Positions 62,075-64,000 of a stretch of DNA of 64,000 nt are shown in pieces. The stretch covers positions 1-64,000 of the forward strand of contig DFGA01000059.1 of the NCBI GenBank assembly GCA_002371615.1, given 5' to 3'. Under the pieces are notes generated by a model. It made no database searches, was not told where the DNA came from, and was given only the letters and a program-made list of their open reading frames with translations. A program made the position numbers and the translations under genes. This DNA is from Lachnospiraceae bacterium UBA3762. GTDB lineage: Bacteria; Bacillota; Clostridia; Lachnospirales; Lachnospiraceae. The stretch's first letter is position 1. The number at the start of each line of letters is the position of its first letter.

Positions 62075-64000
62075 ATCACCGTACTGCGGGAGCGGCCACA
62101 TTTCCTTGGCCGTAAGCTTCTCCATGGCGTCACACGTCCTGCGAAGCTCATTCATTGCAGGGATCACCGAATCCCTGTAATACTGCCCGCGGGCAAGATC
62201 ATCCTTAAAATCACTCTTGGCAATAAGCGTTTCCAACAAAACAAGGTCCGTCAGCGCTTCATCACAAAGTCCGGACAGGGTAATCGCCGTCTCTTCCTCC
62301 ATATTGTGGGGTACAGGGGTCTTTAATCTCTCCGCTACCGAAAGCTTAGTATCAAGGTCTGCAAACAGACCTCCCACATATGCACTTACAGCAGGAAGGA
62401 TCTCCTTCCTTGCCATATCGATCATTGTATGAGCCTCTATATTAATGATCTTGTTGTAGGAATCAAGCAGGATCGCATAGCGGCTGCGCATCTCTTTTTC
62501 CGTATAGATATTGTGGCTCGTAAAAAGTTTGATGTTCTTATCCAGCAGAAACGACGGAAGTGCATCAACAGTTGTCTTAAGATTGGCAAGTCCCCTGCGC
62601 TTTGCCTCTTCCTCCCAGACTTCCGAATATCCGTCACCGTTAAACAGAATACGCTTGTGTTCCTTGATCGTCTTCCTGATAAGATCATTGAGGGCTTTTG
62701 TGAAATTCTCCTCCCCCGCCTTTTCAAGTTCATCGGCAAACTGCTTCAGTTCCTCGGCCATGATCGTGTTGATCACGGTATTGGGTCCGGCTATTGACTG
62801 TGAACTGCCTACCGATCTGTACTCAAACTTGTTTCCTGTAAAGGCAAACGGCGAAGTACGGTTCCTGTCTGTTGAATCCTTAGGGATAGCAGGAAGAACC
62901 GAAACTCCGATTTCCATCTTCCCGGAAGCAGACCCGGCATATGATTTTCCGTTTTCGATGCAGTCAAGTACTTCCGCAAGATCATCTCCTATGAATACGG
63001 ATACGATTGCCGGCGGTGCCTCGGCAGCTCCAAGCCTGTGATCGTTACCGGCGGATGCCACACAGACGCGCATCATCTCCTGATATTCATCTATACCTTT
63101 TATCATAGCGGCAAGAAACAGCAAAAACTGGGCATTTTCGTGAGGTGATGTGCCGGGCTCCAAAAGATTAACTCCCGTATCCGTCGAGATTGACCAGTTG
63201 TTATGCTTACCGCTTCCGTTTACACCGGCAAAAGGCTTCTCGTGAAGCAGGCAGACCAGCCCGTGTTTTCTTGCCACATTCCTCATAATCTCCATCGTAA
63301 CCTGGTTCTGGTCAGTGGCCTGGTTGGTCGTTGTATATATGGGAGCCAGCTCGTGCTGTGCCGGAGCCGCCTCATTATGCTCGGTCCTTGCGTATACTCC
63401 GAGCTTCCACAGCTCTTCGTTAAGTTCCTTCATAAAGGCAGATATCCTTGGCTTGATGGCTCCGAAATAATGATCGTCCATCTCCTGTCCCTTTGGAGCC
63501 GGAGCCCCGAAGAGCGTTCTTCCGCAGAAAATCAGATCTTCCCTTCTGTTGTACAGATCCCGGTCCACCAGGAAATACTCCTGTTCAGCTCCGACCGTCG
63601 TTACGACATGCTTTACTTCATTATTCCCGAACAGGCGCAGGATACGCATTGCCTGAGTATTGATCTCTTCCATTGAACGAAGGAGCGGGGTCTTCTTGTC
63701 AAGAGCCTCTCCACCATAAGAGCAGAACGCCGTGGGAATGCACAGAACACCGTCTTTGACAAAAGCATAGCTAGTAGGATCCCACGCAGTATATCCTCTT
63801 GCTTCAAATGTCGCCCGAAGCCCGCCCGATGGGAAGCTTGATGCATCAGGCTCGCCCTTAATAAGCTCCTTGCCGGAAAACTCCATGATGGCACGCCCGT
63901 CAGGCTGTGGGGACACAAAAGAATCGTGCTTTTCCGCCGTTCTTCCGGTCATGGGCTGGAACCAGTGCGTAAAATGAGTCGCACCCTTCTCAACCGCCCA
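62057..64000 (-). CDS. glnN: Glutamine synthetase type III, N-terminus outside window
   Basis: At least 647 residues of a GSIII enzyme (family length about 700); the frame is open to the window edge, so about 50-80 N-terminal residues are missing. Visible: THWFQPMTG and KHDSFVSP at the start, [19 protein letters not shown], the [10 protein letters not shown] metal-binding segment, [25 protein letters not shown] and the adenylate-contacting [14 protein letters not shown](YR). It makes glutamine from glutamate, ammonia and ATP. GSIII is common in Bacteroides, Butyrivibrio and other Clostridia. It converges with thiT, 13 bases apart. Confidence 0.97.
   Translation of the reverse strand, partial: WAVEKGATHFTHWFQPMTGRTAEKHDSFVSPQPDGRAIMEFSGKELIKGEPDASSFPSGGLRATFEARGYTAWDPTSYAFVKDGVLCIPTAFCSYGGEALDKKTPLLRSMEEINTQAMRILRLFGNNEVKHVVTTVGAEQEYFLVDRDLYNRREDLIFCGRTLFGAPAPKGQEMDDHYFGAIKPRISAFMKELNEELWKLGVYARTEHNEAAPAQHELAPIYTTTNQATDQNQVTMEIMRNVARKHGLVCLLHEKPFAGVNGSGKHNNWSISTDTGVNLLEPGTSPHENAQFLLFLAAMIKGIDEYQEMMRVCVASAGNDHRLGAAEAPPAIVSVFIGDDLAEVLDCIENGKSYAGSASGKMEIGVSVLPAIPKDSTDRNRTSPFAFTGNKFEYRSVGSSQSIAGPNTVINTIMAEELKQFADELEKAGEENFTKALNDLIRKTIKEHKRILFNGDGYSEVWEEEAKRRGLANLKTTVDALPSFLLDKNIKLFTSHNIYTEKEMRSRYAILLDSYNKIINIEAHTMIDMARKEILPAVSAYVGGLFADLDTKLSVAERLKTPVPHNMEEETAITLSGLCDEALTDLVLLETLIAKSDFKDDLARGQYYRDSVIPAMNELRRTCDAMEKLTAKEMWPLPQYGDMLFNI

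Noticed and set aside
62511..63041. A 176-codon plus-strand frame opposite glnN
   Set aside because: Antisense shadow of a conserved gene, rich in Ser, without family features.

Overview
The window reads as a low-to-mid GC Gram-positive anaerobe of the Clostridia, most likely Lachnospiraceae (Butyrivibrio-like). The signs are a type III glutamine synthetase, a CIRCE-controlled groES-groEL operon, AddAB instead of RecBCD, a CotH/DUF4956/VTC gene set, IS21- and IS66-type relics, and frequent GTG and TTG starts with strong AGGAGG ribosome sites. This is inference from gene content. No rRNA, tRNA or CRISPR array was found.

Region A (231-10948) is a compact Wzx/Wzy-type exopolysaccharide locus. 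It has an initiating phosphoglycosyl transferase, two glycosyltransferases, a flippase, a Wzz-like protein, an EpsG-type polymerase and two PglF-related membrane proteins: one is a membrane domain plus Rossmann domain without its dehydratase, the other the same kind of membrane domain fused to a DegT aminotransferase. A second DegT aminotransferase is divergent on the plus strand. The two divergent genes appear to share one -35 hexamer.

Region B (10969-35738) is a second, complete polysaccharide locus on the minus strand: wecB and wecC (UDP-ManNAcA), an asparagine-synthase-type amidotransferase, a heparinase II/III-family protein, a MurJ-like flippase, a Wzy polymerase, acyl- and acetyltransferases, a PIG-L deacetylase, a formyltransferase, a second initiating transferase with a DUF4760-like N-terminus, and a second Wzz-like protein. 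A 1.8 kb stretch inside it (17.7-19.5 kb) holds an internally deleted IS21 element, an acyltransferase pseudogene and an IS66 remnant. Neither locus shows a BY-kinase or phosphatase gene; both Wzz-like proteins end in a domain that looks like a BY-kinase fold without its P-loop.

Region C (35768-46596) contains an AAA ATPase-nuclease protein with its own promoter, CapF, a GT-C-like membrane protein, a secreted InlB-type repeat protein, CotH, DUF4956 and VTC proteins, a membrane-anchored GT2 and a CDP-glucose 4,6-dehydratase.

Region D (46603-64000) is mostly housekeeping: groES-groEL with CIRCE, a sugar ketoisomerase-like cupin, a CatB-type acetyltransferase, dGTPase, an unrecognised membrane protein, a GT2, an ECF S component, addA-addB, a TPP-riboswitch-controlled thiT, and glnN, which runs off the right end.

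The features most worth follow-up are the rearranged PglF-like parts with their twin promoters and shared -35, the P-loop-less Wzz pseudokinase domains, the DUF4760-PGT fusion, a G9 tract whose expansion by one base would fuse translation to the next gene's start, and the CotH/DUF4956/VTC surface module.
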